A stretch of DNA of 64,000 nt from HXMU1420-2 sp034670145 (GTDB lineage Bacteria; Pseudomonadota; Alphaproteobacteria; Rhodobacterales; Rhodobacteraceae). Made by a program: the position numbers and the translations under genes. Positions 35,282 to 44,100 of the stretch are shown one piece after another. Numbering within the stretch: position 1 is the stretch's first letter; every line of letters starts with the position of its first letter. The notes beneath the pieces are model-generated. The model was not told the DNA's origin. It made no database searches and saw nothing but the letters and a program-made list of their open reading frames with translations. The stretch covers positions 159,679 to 223,678 of the forward strand of contig JAXMOA010000009.1 in assembly GCA_034670145.1 (NCBI GenBank), in the 5' to 3' direction.

Positions 35282-36382
35282 TCACCCGATAGCGCGCAGC
35301 CGATCCCGATGCCGCGCCAGCCAAAGCCCCATCGCAATCAACGGCAAAGCCCGGAACTTCTGGCTGTCGATCCCCTCCAAAAAGGCGTCAAACGACATCA
35401 CTTCACGCCGGATATCCTCGCCCTCGCTCACCAGCCCCCCGGCCTCCACCATCTGCGACATATCCGTCAGGCCAACATATAAAAACAACCGGTCACACAT
35501 GCAGCCGGGGCTGGAATAGCCCGACGCCAACGGCTCCAGATGGCGCAGCGTCAACCCCGCCTCCTCCATCGCCTCTCGATGCGCGGTCTCCTCCGGAGTC
35601 TCGCCCACATCCACCATCCCCGCGACCGCCTCCCAGATCCAGGGCGAACGCGATCCCCCCATATAGACCGAGGCGCGAAACTGCTCGATCAACAGAACCG
35701 TATCCGCCACCGGATCATAAGGCAGCACCGCCGATGCCTCGCCAATCTGCAAAGCGCCCCGGTTGATCACCTCGCTCATCGTGCCATCCTGACGGCGATA
35801 CTGCAGATCCAGCTCCTGCACGGTAAAGAAGTTGAGATAGGGTCGATGCACTTGCCGAACGACCACATCGCGGTCCAGATCATGCGCCGGATCCCCCGGT
35901 TCGGCCCGCTGATTGACCCACAGCTGCGCCCGAGACCGGATCACCGGCAGGCGCTTCGCCATCTCAGCGGGGGTATAAACATCATGATACCCCATGATTT
36001 CACCCGCCACCCGGCACATGTAGTCGCTGAACCTTGTACTCCCGACCGCATCCGGCCAGCCCCCCGAGGCACGCGCGCCCTCCTCAGACCGCACCGACAC
36101 CCAGACCGCCAGCCCTGCCGCCTCCACAGACCACAGCCGCGCCCCAAACACCGCCAGGAAATAGGCCAGCCGCGCCCGGGTCTGCTCTGAAACCCCTGTC
36201 GCCAAAAGCCCCGTAACCGAGGCCCCCTCCTGCGCCTCTACCGCGCCCATCGGACAGGCGGCCTCCACCACAACCCTGTGATCCGGCAAAACCGCATCCG
36301 AAAACCCCTCGGGCGCCAGATCCAGAACCACAGACGCAAGCCGGCGATCACCGAGCGCCCCGCACAAAAAGAGGTCGGACAA
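35282..36382 (-). CDS. trgB: TrgB-like fusion of a gamma-glutamylcyclotransferase-like and a NUDIX domain
   Basis: The 366-residue protein has an N-terminal part (about 1-160) starting LFLCGALGDRRLASVVL, like AIG2/gamma-glutamylcyclotransferase folds. The C-terminal NUDIX ADP-ribose pyrophosphatase-type domain has the box GMVDVGETPEETAHREAMEEAGL. The frame begins with TTG (TTG-TCC-GAC) about eight bases after GGGA, and the start matches the family, so TTG appears to be the true initiation codon. This matches TrgB of the Rhodobacter tellurite locus. Its substrate is unknown; ADP-ribose is plausible. Confidence 0.85.
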   Translation of the reverse strand: MSDLFLCGALGDRRLASVVLDLAPEGFSDAVLPDHRVVVEAACPMGAVEAQEGASVTGLLATGVSEQTRARLAYFLAVFGARLWSVEAAGLAVWVSVRSEEGARASGGWPDAVGSTRFSDYMCRVAGEIMGYHDVYTPAEMAKRLPVIRSRAQLWVNQRAEPGDPAHDLDRDVVVRQVHRPYLNFFTVQELDLQYRRQDGTMSEVINRGALQIGEASAVLPYDPVADTVLLIEQFRASVYMGGSRSPWIWEAVAGMVDVGETPEETAHREAMEEAGLTLRHLEPLASGYSSPGCMCDRLFLYVGLTDMSQMVEAGGLVSEGEDIRREVMSFDAFLEGIDSQKFRALPLIAMGLWLARHRDRLRAIG

Positions 36383-36403
36383 ATCAAAATTCCCGTGTTC
36401 AGA

Positions 36404-36844
36404 TTACCGAAATCGTTTTGCCGCGAATTCCCCGGCGAAGCCAGCGCAAATCCCACCGACCAACAACGTAATCAACACGTTGGGCACCAAAATATCAGTT
36501 GCGTATTTTACCGCCAATTCAAAGATCGCAATAACCGCTTCAAACGGGCCATCATACCGGCGATCCATCGCCCGATCGAACATCTTGATCATGCCGTAGA
36601 TAAACAGACAACAGAACACCATCGACAGCATCCCGGTCAGACCATTGGTCAGCCCCGCAGCGAATCCCCGTCCGGTGCGCGGCCCCATGACCACCCATCC
36701 CACTACGAGTCCCACGCCCATATTGATCAGGGTGAAATAGCCAAAATCCGTGCCCTCTGGCATCAAGGGCATCACCTGCCCCGACACGATAAACGCCAGT
36801 ATGGCCAGCGCGACACCACTAAAAAGACGCGCTCCTGTTGGCAT
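36404..36844 (-). CDS. trgA: TrgA-like membrane protein (tellurite resistance)
   Basis: The 146-residue protein has about four hydrophobic helices (ALAILAFIVSGQVMPLM, FTLINMGVGLVVGWVVMG, GLTGMLSMVFCCLFIYGMI and a C-terminal VLITLLVGGICAGFAG). Size and pattern fit TrgA, the small membrane protein of the Rhodobacter trgAB-cysK locus. Its ATG overlaps the cfa stop by one base (TGATG), so the order cfa-trgA-trgB-cysK-mscS is likely one transcript. The mechanism of tellurite protection is not established. Confidence 0.85.
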   Translation of the reverse strand: MPTGARLFSGVALAILAFIVSGQVMPLMPEGTDFGYFTLINMGVGLVVGWVVMGPRTGRGFAAGLTNGLTGMLSMVFCCLFIYGMIKMFDRAMDRRYDGPFEAVIAIFELAVKYATDILVPNVLITLLVGGICAGFAGEFAAKRFR

Positions 36845-38052
36845 CAGACCGGCCTTTGAACTGTGATTTGAGTGACATCCACATTGCCATTGTCAAACGC
36901 CGCGGCGCAGGAGGTCAAATAGAAATTCCACATCCTGCGGAACCGCTCGTCAAATCCCAGGGCATGGACCTGATCCCATTTGGCATTGAACGTATCGTGC
37001 CAGCGGCGCAGCGTCAGATCATAGCTCGCGCCAAACTCGACCGAGCGTACAAACCCCAGCCCGGCCGTATCCACCTGCTCGCGCAGCACTTTCGGGCTGG
37101 GCAACATCCCGCCGGGGAAAATGTATTTCTGGATGAAATCCACGCTGCGCCGATACACATCCCACCGCCGGTCCGCGACCGTGATGATCTGCAACGTCGC
37201 ATTTTTCCCGGGCTTCAGACACTCGCGTAACGTCTTGAAATAGACCGGCCAGTACCGCTCGCCCACCGCCTCGAACATCTCGATACTGGCAATGCCATCA
37301 TAGCTGCCCCGCTCGTCCCGATAATCCTGAAGCTTCAGTTCAACTCGGTCGGAAAGTCCCGCCTTTTCAATCCGCTGCTGCGCATAATTGAATTGTTCCT
37401 GACTGATCGTCAGCCCGGTCACCTTCAACCCGCGCTCGCGCGCTGCGTATTCGGCAAAACCGCCCCAGCCACAGCCGATTTCCAGAATGTGATCTCCGGG
37501 CTGCGCCCCCATCTGGTCCACCATAGAGGCATATTTCGCCGTCTGCGCCGCCTCCATGCTCTCCTGACCGGTCTCGAACAAGCCACTGGAATAGGTCATC
37601 GTCTCGTCCAGCCACACTCCGTAAAAATCATTGCCCAGATCATAGTGATAACTGATGTTCTTGCGCGCCTGGGTCCGGCTGTTGCGTTGCAGCCAGAACC
37701 GCACCCGCTCCACGGCCCGCGCAATCGCCTGCCCCGGTATGTTGTCATAGATCGTGTCGTCATCCATATGCACCAGATCCATCAACGCCTGCAGGTCCGG
37801 TGTACTCCACCAGCCATCCAGATAAGCGTCGCAAAAACCCAACTCACCCTCTCGAACCAAACGTGCAAATGTGTCGACATTATGAAATTCAATCTCGGCC
37901 GCAGGCCCCGGATTGGACCCTTGTATCCGAAACACCCGCCCATCCGGCAATATGGCGTCCAGCCGCCCATTATCCATTTTCCTGGCCATTTCGAAAGCTT
38001 GCGAAAAATAGCGCGGCAGGTCTTTTTGTCCTTTGATCGACGTCAGGATCAT
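36844..38052 (-). CDS. cfa: Cyclopropane-fatty-acyl-phospholipid synthase family protein
   Basis: The 402-residue S-adenosylmethionine-dependent enzyme adds a methylene group to unsaturated phospholipid acyl chains. An N-terminal lipid-binding domain is followed by the methyltransferase domain with ILEIGCGWGGFAEYAA (SAM loop), VTGLTISQEQFNYA, and IASIEMFEAVGERYWPVYF. The C-terminus FGASYDLTLRRWHDTFNA is characteristic. It is the first gene of the run into trgA. Cyclopropane lipids are a stationary-phase and stress adaptation, in keeping with the stress genes around it. Confidence 0.93.
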   Translation of the reverse strand: MILTSIKGQKDLPRYFSQAFEMARKMDNGRLDAILPDGRVFRIQGSNPGPAAEIEFHNVDTFARLVREGELGFCDAYLDGWWSTPDLQALMDLVHMDDDTIYDNIPGQAIARAVERVRFWLQRNSRTQARKNISYHYDLGNDFYGVWLDETMTYSSGLFETGQESMEAAQTAKYASMVDQMGAQPGDHILEIGCGWGGFAEYAARERGLKVTGLTISQEQFNYAQQRIEKAGLSDRVELKLQDYRDERGSYDGIASIEMFEAVGERYWPVYFKTLRECLKPGKNATLQIITVADRRWDVYRRSVDFIQKYIFPGGMLPSPKVLREQVDTAGLGFVRSVEFGASYDLTLRRWHDTFNAKWDQVHALGFDERFRRMWNFYLTSCAAAFDNGNVDVTQITVQRPV

Positions 38053-38100
38053 CTGTCACCCCTGTTTTTTAGTGCCCTAAGGCTAGTTTGGTCGGTTCAT

Positions 38101-39546
38101 TCAGGCAAGAGATCTTGCCACCGCCCCGCCAGCGCGCAAATTTTCGTATGCCATCAACGCAGATTTCCGCCCCTGATCCAGCGGCACAACAGGCGCGGGA
38201 TAGGGTGCGTTCGGACTCAGCCCCCAGTGTCGCGGCACGGCTTCGAAATAGCTCAACGCCGTCGCGCTCGGCTCTGCCTGCCCCTCCGCCAGCCATCGCC
38301 GCCGATAGACACCGCCCGGGTCAAACTTCTCGGCCTGTGTGTTCGGATTGAAAACGCGGAAAAAAGGCGCCGCATCCGGGCCGCTGCCCGCCACCCATTG
38401 CCACCCCATCGCATTGCTCGCAATGTCCCAGTCGGTCAGACAATCGGCGAACCAGTCCCGCCCGATTTTCCAATGCCCCATCAGATGCTTAGTCAGATAA
38501 CTTGCCACGACCATCCGCACCCGATTGTGCATCTTGCCGGTCACATACATCTCGCGCAGCCCCGCATCGACCAGCTCGATCCCCGTGCGCGCCTGCTGCC
38601 AGGCCCGGATCTCGGGCCGGGTGTCGTCCTCGTTCCAGGCAAAGGCCTCCCACTCCGGCCGCCAGTTGCGCGTCAGGATTTCAGGCGCGTGATGCATCAG
38701 ATGATAGGCAAATTCGCGCCACACCACCTCTTTCAGAAAATGCTCTGCACCCGGCTTGCCCATCGACAACGCCACCTGCCCCGCAGCCCACATCTGATGC
38801 GGGCTGATCTCGCCATAGGTCAGATTCTCGGACAGACCCGAGGTCGAATCCTCCGCCGGAAAATCCCGCCGCGCCTTGTAATCGTCGATCGCCGAATCTG
38901 TGAACCAATCCAGACGTTCCAAGGCCGCCAGTTCCCCAACCCGCTGATGAGGCGCGGCAATGGCCCCCCCACGCTGCATCGCCGCCCCCATGTCCCAATC
39001 GGCCAGATGCGCGCTCTCTGGCCACGTCCGGGGCGCCGCAATCCGGCCGGGTGGCGGCACGGGGGCCTCCACAGGACGGTTGCGCACCGCCCGCCACATC
39101 GGGGAATACACCTTGTAATATCCGCCCTGCCCGGTCTGCACTGTCCAGGGCTCAAACAGCAAATGCCCGCCAAAGGACCGCGCCGCAACGCCATCCGCCC
39201 TAAGCGCCGCCTTGATCTGCGTGTCGCGCGCCACTGCTTCGGGATCATAGGCGCGCGTCCACCAGACATCGCCAGCCCCGGTCTGCGTGACCAGATCCCG
39301 CAACACGCTCAGCCCGGCCCCCCGGCGCAGAACCAACCGCGACCCGGCTTGCTCCAACGCCTGAGAAAACACCTCCAACCCAAGGCCCAGCCGCCATTTC
39401 GGCGCCGCGCCCAGCCCCTCGGCCAATGGGTCCAGCACAAACACCGGAATAACCGGTCGCCCGGTCGCACAGGCCGCCGCAAGCGCCGGATGATCCGACA
39501 GCCGCAAGTCACGACGAAACCACAGCAAAATTGGGGAATTGGCCAT
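38101..39546 (-). CDS. phr: Deoxyribodipyrimidine photolyase (cryptochrome/photolyase family)
   Basis: The 481-residue protein has the N-terminal photolyase alpha-beta domain (LLWFRRDLRLSDHPALAAA, VIPVFVLDP) and the C-terminal FAD domain with WREFAYHLMHHAP, MHNRVRMVVASYLTKHL and WQWVAGSGPDAAPFFRVFNP. It repairs UV cyclobutane pyrimidine dimers with light. I start at 39546, eight bases after AAGAG; an ATG three codons upstream is possible. A photolyase gene near cfa and cysK is also found in Rhodobacter. Confidence 0.94.
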   Translation of the reverse strand: MANSPILLWFRRDLRLSDHPALAAACATGRPVIPVFVLDPLAEGLGAAPKWRLGLGLEVFSQALEQAGSRLVLRRGAGLSVLRDLVTQTGAGDVWWTRAYDPEAVARDTQIKAALRADGVAARSFGGHLLFEPWTVQTGQGGYYKVYSPMWRAVRNRPVEAPVPPPGRIAAPRTWPESAHLADWDMGAAMQRGGAIAAPHQRVGELAALERLDWFTDSAIDDYKARRDFPAEDSTSGLSENLTYGEISPHQMWAAGQVALSMGKPGAEHFLKEVVWREFAYHLMHHAPEILTRNWRPEWEAFAWNEDDTRPEIRAWQQARTGIELVDAGLREMYVTGKMHNRVRMVVASYLTKHLMGHWKIGRDWFADCLTDWDIASNAMGWQWVAGSGPDAAPFFRVFNPNTQAEKFDPGGVYRRRWLAEGQAEPSATALSYFEAVPRHWGLSPNAPYPAPVVPLDQGRKSALMAYENLRAGGAVARSLA

Positions 39547-39594
39547 CACATACACTCTTATTTTAAAGGTGTACGTATGGCCCTCCCGTTCAGA

Positions 39595-40821
39595 TCACAA
39601 AACGGCGTCAAGCGCCTGCAAAAGCTGCTGAATTTCGTCCTGAGTGGTGTAATGCACAAAACTCAGCCGCAAAACGCCGGTCTGCGGGTTCACCCCCATC
39701 GCCTCCAACGGGCGCTGCGCATAGAAATCGCCGCCCCCCGCCATCACGCCATGCGCCGCCAGCTTCTCGGCTGCCGCTTCGCCGGGGCCGTTCACCACCA
39801 GCGCCACGGTCGGCGCCCGCTCTTCGGCCTGGGACGGGCCAATCAGGCGAATGTCGTTGCGATCCGACAGCGCGTCCAGCAACGGTTGCAGCAACGCCAC
39901 CTCATGGGCGCGCATCAGATCATGCACAAACCCGGCCCGCTCCGCCGCCGTCCCGCCCGGCCCGCCATGATGGTCGTGCAAGGCCTCAATGTAATCCGCC
40001 ATCCCCGCAGCCGCAGCCACCTGCGCATGGTCCGGACCAGCCGGCGTAAACCGTTTGTACAAACAGTCCCCGTTGAACACATGGCCCTGGTTCGGCAAAT
40101 GCTGGCCCAGCGCCTTGCGGATCACCATGACCCCCTGGTGCGGGCCATAGGTTTTATAGGCCGAAAACAGATAGATATCCGGCCCCATCTGCCCCACATC
40201 CGGCAGACCATGCGGCGCATAAGACACCCCATCCACACAGACAAAGGCCCCGGCCGCATGGGCAATCGCCGTAATCTCGGTCACCGGGTTGATCTGGCCC
40301 ACAACATTCGAACAATGCGGGAAACAAACCAGCCGCACCTTCTCGTCCAGCAAATTCGCCAGATCCTGTGGGTTGAGCTGCCCGGTGGTCGGATCAATCC
40401 GCCATTCCCGCACCTCGATCCCATCCGCAGCCAACCGCCGCCAGGGGCCGGAATTGGCTTCGTGATCCTGATTTGTCACCACAATCGCCTCGCCCGGCGA
40501 CATCCACTGCCGAAACGCCTGCGCCAGCACATAGGTATTCTGCGTCGTCGACGGACCAAAGCTCAGCTCGTCGGTTTCAACCCCCATGATCGCCGCCAGA
40601 CGGCTGCGCGCCTCGTCCATCTCTTCGCCGCCCAAACGGCTCGCCTCATAGGGCGCATAGGGCTGAACCTTGCGTTCTGTGTAAAACCGATGCAGCCGGT
40701 CAATCACCTGCTGACACGCATAAGACCCACCGGCATTCTCGAAAAACGCCTGCCCCTGCAAGGCCGGCTGCGCAAAGGCCGGAAACTGCGCACGCACGAA
40801 ATCTGTATCAAGGGTCCGCAT
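39595..40821 (-). CDS. Class V aminotransferase-fold (cysteine-desulfurase-like) protein
   Basis: The 408-residue PLP protein resembles cysteine desulfurases and isopenicillin-epimerase-like proteins: FFENAGGSYACQQV, SFGPSTTQNTYVLAQAF, IVVTNQDHEANSGPW, CVDGVSYAPHG and the PLP Lys region FSAYKTYGPHQGVMV. A clear desulfurase active-site Cys loop is not evident, so it may act on another amino compound. The ATG at 40821 has GGGAG seven bases upstream; a GTG three codons before is less likely. It is divergent from the BCCT transporter across a 287-base gap. Confidence 0.88.
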   Translation of the reverse strand: MRTLDTDFVRAQFPAFAQPALQGQAFFENAGGSYACQQVIDRLHRFYTERKVQPYAPYEASRLGGEEMDEARSRLAAIMGVETDELSFGPSTTQNTYVLAQAFRQWMSPGEAIVVTNQDHEANSGPWRRLAADGIEVREWRIDPTTGQLNPQDLANLLDEKVRLVCFPHCSNVVGQINPVTEITAIAHAAGAFVCVDGVSYAPHGLPDVGQMGPDIYLFSAYKTYGPHQGVMVIRKALGQHLPNQGHVFNGDCLYKRFTPAGPDHAQVAAAAGMADYIEALHDHHGGPGGTAAERAGFVHDLMRAHEVALLQPLLDALSDRNDIRLIGPSQAEERAPTVALVVNGPGEAAAEKLAAHGVMAGGGDFYAQRPLEAMGVNPQTGVLRLSFVHYTTQDEIQQLLQALDAVL

Positions 40822-41108
40822 TGGCACCACACTCCCAAACTAACATATGTGACATAGGCTGGCTGACGCCCGGACTACCAGCCCGAACAAATTTTGATCA
40901 CATTTTTTAGGCGATACTCAGGCCGCCCGCCCAAATAATACGCGCATTGCGCACAGAAAGCGTCGCTTTTGACGCGAATTACACGGCGCCAATATGTCAC
41001 ACCCATAGGTAGCACGCCTCAGACGCTGGTCGGATGTCCACCCGGCCCGGTTCTGAATCTGCATGCGCCGGGTCCGCCCGGGCATATGACATATGTAGGG
41101 AGGACAGC
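40822..41108. promoter_or_regulatory. Divergent region with repeated TATGTCA motifs
   Basis: This gap separates the reverse aminotransferase gene from the BCCT transporter. TATGTCACA occurs at 40993-41001 and, inverted, within 40844-40856. CATATGACATATG at 41083-41095 is a 13-base palindrome just before the transporter ribosome site, and ATATGTCA (40992-40999) and TGACATAT (41087-41094) form an inverted pair. These are candidate binding sites for a regulator of one or both genes. No gene or known RNA motif is visible. Confidence 0.45.
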
Positions 41109-42917
41109 ATGTCAGTCAAACAACCATTCACAGATCTACAGATCAAAAAGGCCGATGGCGGCTTTTATCATGGCAACAGCCTGCCCATCGCGGTGATCTC
41201 CAAGGGCATCATGGTCGCCCTGGTGATCTGGGCGCTGGTCTGGCCCGCCAACGCCAATGCCACATTGGGCAGCTGGAACTGGCGCCTGCTGGAAAGCTTT
41301 AACGGCTTCTACATTGTCATAACCGGCGCCTTCTTCTTCTTCCTCGCCGTGATCGCGCTCCTCCCCTCAACCGGGCGACGCGTCATGGGGCGGCCGGGCC
41401 AGGGAACCGAGTTTTCCAACTTCTCCTGGTTCTCCATGATGTTCGGCGCCGGTCTGGGCGTCGGGCTGATGGTCTTTGCCACGGCCGAACCTTTGGGCCT
41501 CTGGGGCTCCAACCCGGTGATCCTGGCAGGCGACGTCGCCCCGAATACCCAGGAAAGCCTGCAATCGGGCTATCGCTATACCTTCCTCCACTACGGCTTC
41601 CACGCCTGGGCCATCTACGTCGTCACCGGCCTCAGCCTGGCCTATTACGCCTATACCCGCGATATGCCCCTGACGATCCGCGCCGCACTCACCCCCCTGT
41701 TTGGCAAGCTGCTGAACGGCATCCTGGGCCATGTGGTCGACATCCTCGGCGTCGTCGCCACCATCCTCGGCGTATCCGTCACAATCGGCTTTGGCGTCAG
41801 CCAGTTCATCGACGGTCTCTATGCCGTCACAGGCATGAACTGGATGATGGACCTCACCGGAGACACCCCCTCCCCCAGCAAGGTCGGGCTGATCGCAGGC
41901 CTGTTGGTGATCATGGGTCTCTCTATCATCTCAGCCGTCTCCGGCGTGGGACGTGGCGTGAAATACCTGTCCAACCTCAACCTCGTCCTCTCGCTGATCC
42001 TGCTGCTGACCTTCGTGATCTTCGGCTCGTTCCTCTTTGCGATGACAACCTACGCCACCGCCATGGTCGACTATCTGCTGAACTTCGTCTCCATGTCCTT
42101 CGGCGCCTTCAGCCCCCAGTCCGGAGCGGACTTCACAACCGCCCTCCCAGCCGAGGCCACCGCTCTCGCCGACAGCCTCAAGGCCGGCGCAACCAATCCC
42201 TGGGGCTCCTTTGATGGCTTCAAAACAGGCCTCGAAGGCGAGGCAGCAGCCCTCTCCGACGACGTCCTGCGCCAAGTCTACGCCGCAGGAGAGCCAGGAC
42301 GCCAATTCGCCTGGCAGGCCGGTTGGACAACCTTCTACTGGGCCTGGTGGATCGCCTTCTCGCCGTTTGTCGGCCTGTTTCTGGCCCGCATCTCGCGCGG
42401 ACGGTCCGTGCGTGAATTCATCCTGGGCTGCGTCTTTGCACCTGCACTCGTCTGCTTTGCCTGGATGACCATCCTGGGCGGCACCGCGATCAGCCTGGAA
42501 CTCAGCGGAGAGGCCGACGGCGTCATCATCGGCGCTTCCAACACGGCGAAACTCTTCGTCACCCTCAGCCAGATGCTCAGCGGCGGCCTGCTCTCGGCCC
42601 TGACAATCATGTGCGTGGTGCTAATCATGACCTTCCTGGTCACCTCAGCCGATTCCGGCATCCTTGTGATGAACACCATCATGTCCGGCGGCGCCGAGGA
42701 AACCAGCATCAAGCACCGCATCGTCTGGGGCCTCATCCTGACAGCGGTCATCGGCACGCTGCTGCTGGCCGCGGGCAAGGAAAACCCCCTGACCGCCTTG
42801 CAAAACGCCATGATCATCGGCGCCTTGCCCTTCACAATGGTCATGGGGCTGATGTGCGTATCGCTGGCCAAGGCCTTGTACCGCGACAGCCAGCGCGACA
42901 AACACGCCGCGCAATAA
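41109..42917 (+). CDS. BCCT-family transporter (candidate DMSP/betaine uptake)
   Basis: The 602-residue membrane protein has the twelve-helix architecture of betaine/carnitine/choline transporters. Landmarks are GAGLGVGLMVFATAEPL near residue 120, a substrate-site Trp-rich stretch WTTFYWAWWIAFSPFVGLFLARISRGR, and LVTSADSGILVMNTIMSGG. Such carriers take up quaternary ammonium or sulfonium zwitterions with Na+ or H+. Because it faces acuI-dmdA, DMSP is the likely substrate. I start at 41109, five bases after GGGAGG. A bidirectional terminator follows the gene. Confidence 0.92.
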   Translation: MSVKQPFTDLQIKKADGGFYHGNSLPIAVISKGIMVALVIWALVWPANANATLGSWNWRLLESFNGFYIVITGAFFFFLAVIALLPSTGRRVMGRPGQGTEFSNFSWFSMMFGAGLGVGLMVFATAEPLGLWGSNPVILAGDVAPNTQESLQSGYRYTFLHYGFHAWAIYVVTGLSLAYYAYTRDMPLTIRAALTPLFGKLLNGILGHVVDILGVVATILGVSVTIGFGVSQFIDGLYAVTGMNWMMDLTGDTPSPSKVGLIAGLLVIMGLSIISAVSGVGRGVKYLSNLNLVLSLILLLTFVIFGSFLFAMTTYATAMVDYLLNFVSMSFGAFSPQSGADFTTALPAEATALADSLKAGATNPWGSFDGFKTGLEGEAAALSDDVLRQVYAAGEPGRQFAWQAGWTTFYWAWWIAFSPFVGLFLARISRGRSVREFILGCVFAPALVCFAWMTILGGTAISLELSGEADGVIIGASNTAKLFVTLSQMLSGGLLSALTIMCVVLIMTFLVTSADSGILVMNTIMSGGAEETSIKHRIVWGLILTAVIGTLLLAAGKENPLTALQNAMIIGALPFTMVMGLMCVSLAKALYRDSQRDKHAAQ

Positions 42918-42951
42918 GGCCCAGCGTTCAGCACCAGCAACCATCAAAGCA

Positions 42952-42979
42952 AAAGGGCGCCGACATTCCGGCGCCCTTT
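42952..42979. terminator. Bidirectional terminator between BCCT gene and acuI
   Basis: An 11-bp perfect stem (AAAGGGCGCCG with CGGCGCCCTTT, loop ACATTC) is followed by CGTATTTT on the forward strand and TTTTGCTTTG on the reverse. It ends both convergent genes. Confidence 0.88.
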
Positions 42980-43002
42980 CGTATTTTCAAACCAATATCG
43001 GC

Positions 43003-43986
43003 TCAGGCGTTGACGTCCACAACCACACGCCCCTTGACCTGACCCTTCAGAATGTCAGAGCCCAGCCCGGGCAGATCGCTCAGCACAGCCGGCTGAATCA
43101 TCGCCTCCAGCTTGTCCATCGGCAGATCCTTCGCGATCCGCGCCCAGGCCCGCACACGGTTCTCATAAGGCTGCATCACACTGTCGATCCCCAACAGGTT
43201 CACGCCCCGCAACAGGAACGGAATAACCGTCGCAGGCAGGGCCGCCCCGCCCGCCAGACCAACCGCCGACACCGAGGCGCCGTATTTCATCTGGCCCAGA
43301 ACACGACCCAGCATCGCACCGCCAACAGCATCGACACAGCCGCCCCAGGTCTCGGCTTCCATCGGCCGCTTGACCGTCTCGTTGATCTCTTCGCGCGCCA
43401 CGATCTGGGTCGCCCCCAGCTCCCGCAGATACGCCTCGGTCTCTGGCCGTCCGGTCACAGCCGCAACCTCATACCCCAGCTTCGCCAGGATCGCCGTCGC
43501 CACAGATCCAACACCCCCGGCAGCCCCGGTCACCAGAACCGGACCATCCTTGATGCCATGATCCTCCAACGCCATCACCGCCAGCATCGAGGTAAACCCA
43601 GCCGTCCCGACCGCCATCGCCATGCGCGTGTCCAGACCTTCGGGCAGAGGCACCAGCCAATCGGCACTCACCCGTGCCTTTTGCGCATACCCCCCCCAAT
43701 GCATCTCGCCGACACGCCAACCGGTCAGCACAACCTTGTCACCCGGCGCATAGCGCGCATCATCCGAGGCTTCGACCGTCCCGGCAAAATCAATCCCGGG
43801 CACATGCGGATAGTTCCGCACCAAACCGCCACCCGGCCCAATGCACAGACCATCCTTGTAGTTCACCGTGGAATATTCGACCGCAACCGTCACATCACCC
43901 GCCGGCAGCTGGTCTTCGCCAATCTGCTGCACCCCGGCCGAGGTCTTGCCTTCGTCATTTTTCTCTACAACCAATGCGTTGAACAT
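43003..43986 (-). CDS. acuI: AcuI, NADPH-dependent acryloyl-CoA reductase
   Basis: The 327-residue medium-chain reductase has YSTVNYKDGLCIGPGGGLV, the cofactor loop VLVTGAAGGVGSVATAIL and a long GASVSAVGLAGG strand, typical of the YhdH/AcuI subfamily. It converts acryloyl-CoA to propionyl-CoA. In Ruegeria pomeroyi acuI is co-transcribed with dmdA and detoxifies acryloyl-CoA from DMSP. Here it lies 114 bases downstream of dmdA on the same strand, with a 12-base repeat in the gap. AGGAG lies six bases before the ATG. Confidence 0.93.
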   Translation of the reverse strand: MFNALVVEKNDEGKTSAGVQQIGEDQLPAGDVTVAVEYSTVNYKDGLCIGPGGGLVRNYPHVPGIDFAGTVEASDDARYAPGDKVVLTGWRVGEMHWGGYAQKARVSADWLVPLPEGLDTRMAMAVGTAGFTSMLAVMALEDHGIKDGPVLVTGAAGGVGSVATAILAKLGYEVAAVTGRPETEAYLRELGATQIVAREEINETVKRPMEAETWGGCVDAVGGAMLGRVLGQMKYGASVSAVGLAGGAALPATVIPFLLRGVNLLGIDSVMQPYENRVRAWARIAKDLPMDKLEAMIQPAVLSDLPGLGSDILKGQVKGRVVVDVNA

Positions 43987-44049
43987 CTCTTACTCCTGTC
44001 TCAGCAGAGCCAACCTCTGCCTATTCCGTTTCCATTCCGCGCGCCCCCG

Positions 44050-44084
44050 GTCAGCCCCCCAGTCAGCCCCCCAGTCAGCCCCCA
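44050..44084. repeat. 12-bp tandem repeat between dmdA and acuI
   Basis: Three units GTCAGCCCCCCA (44050-44061, 44062-44073 and an 11-base third copy 44074-44084) lie in the 114-base gap of the dmdA-acuI transcript. They are non-coding, so length change here could alter the spacing or structure of the mRNA. Confidence 0.85.
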
Positions 44085-44100
44085 GTTCCGCCCGGTTCAC

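Noticed and set aside
37393..40857. A forward open frame of 1154 codons
   Set aside because: It is antisense to cfa, the photolyase and the aminotransferase, is rich in Arg, His and Pro as GC-rich shadow frames are, and contains no recognisable domain.
44050..44084. CRISPR-like repeats
   Set aside because: The units are 12 bases in direct tandem without spacers, so this is a minisatellite.
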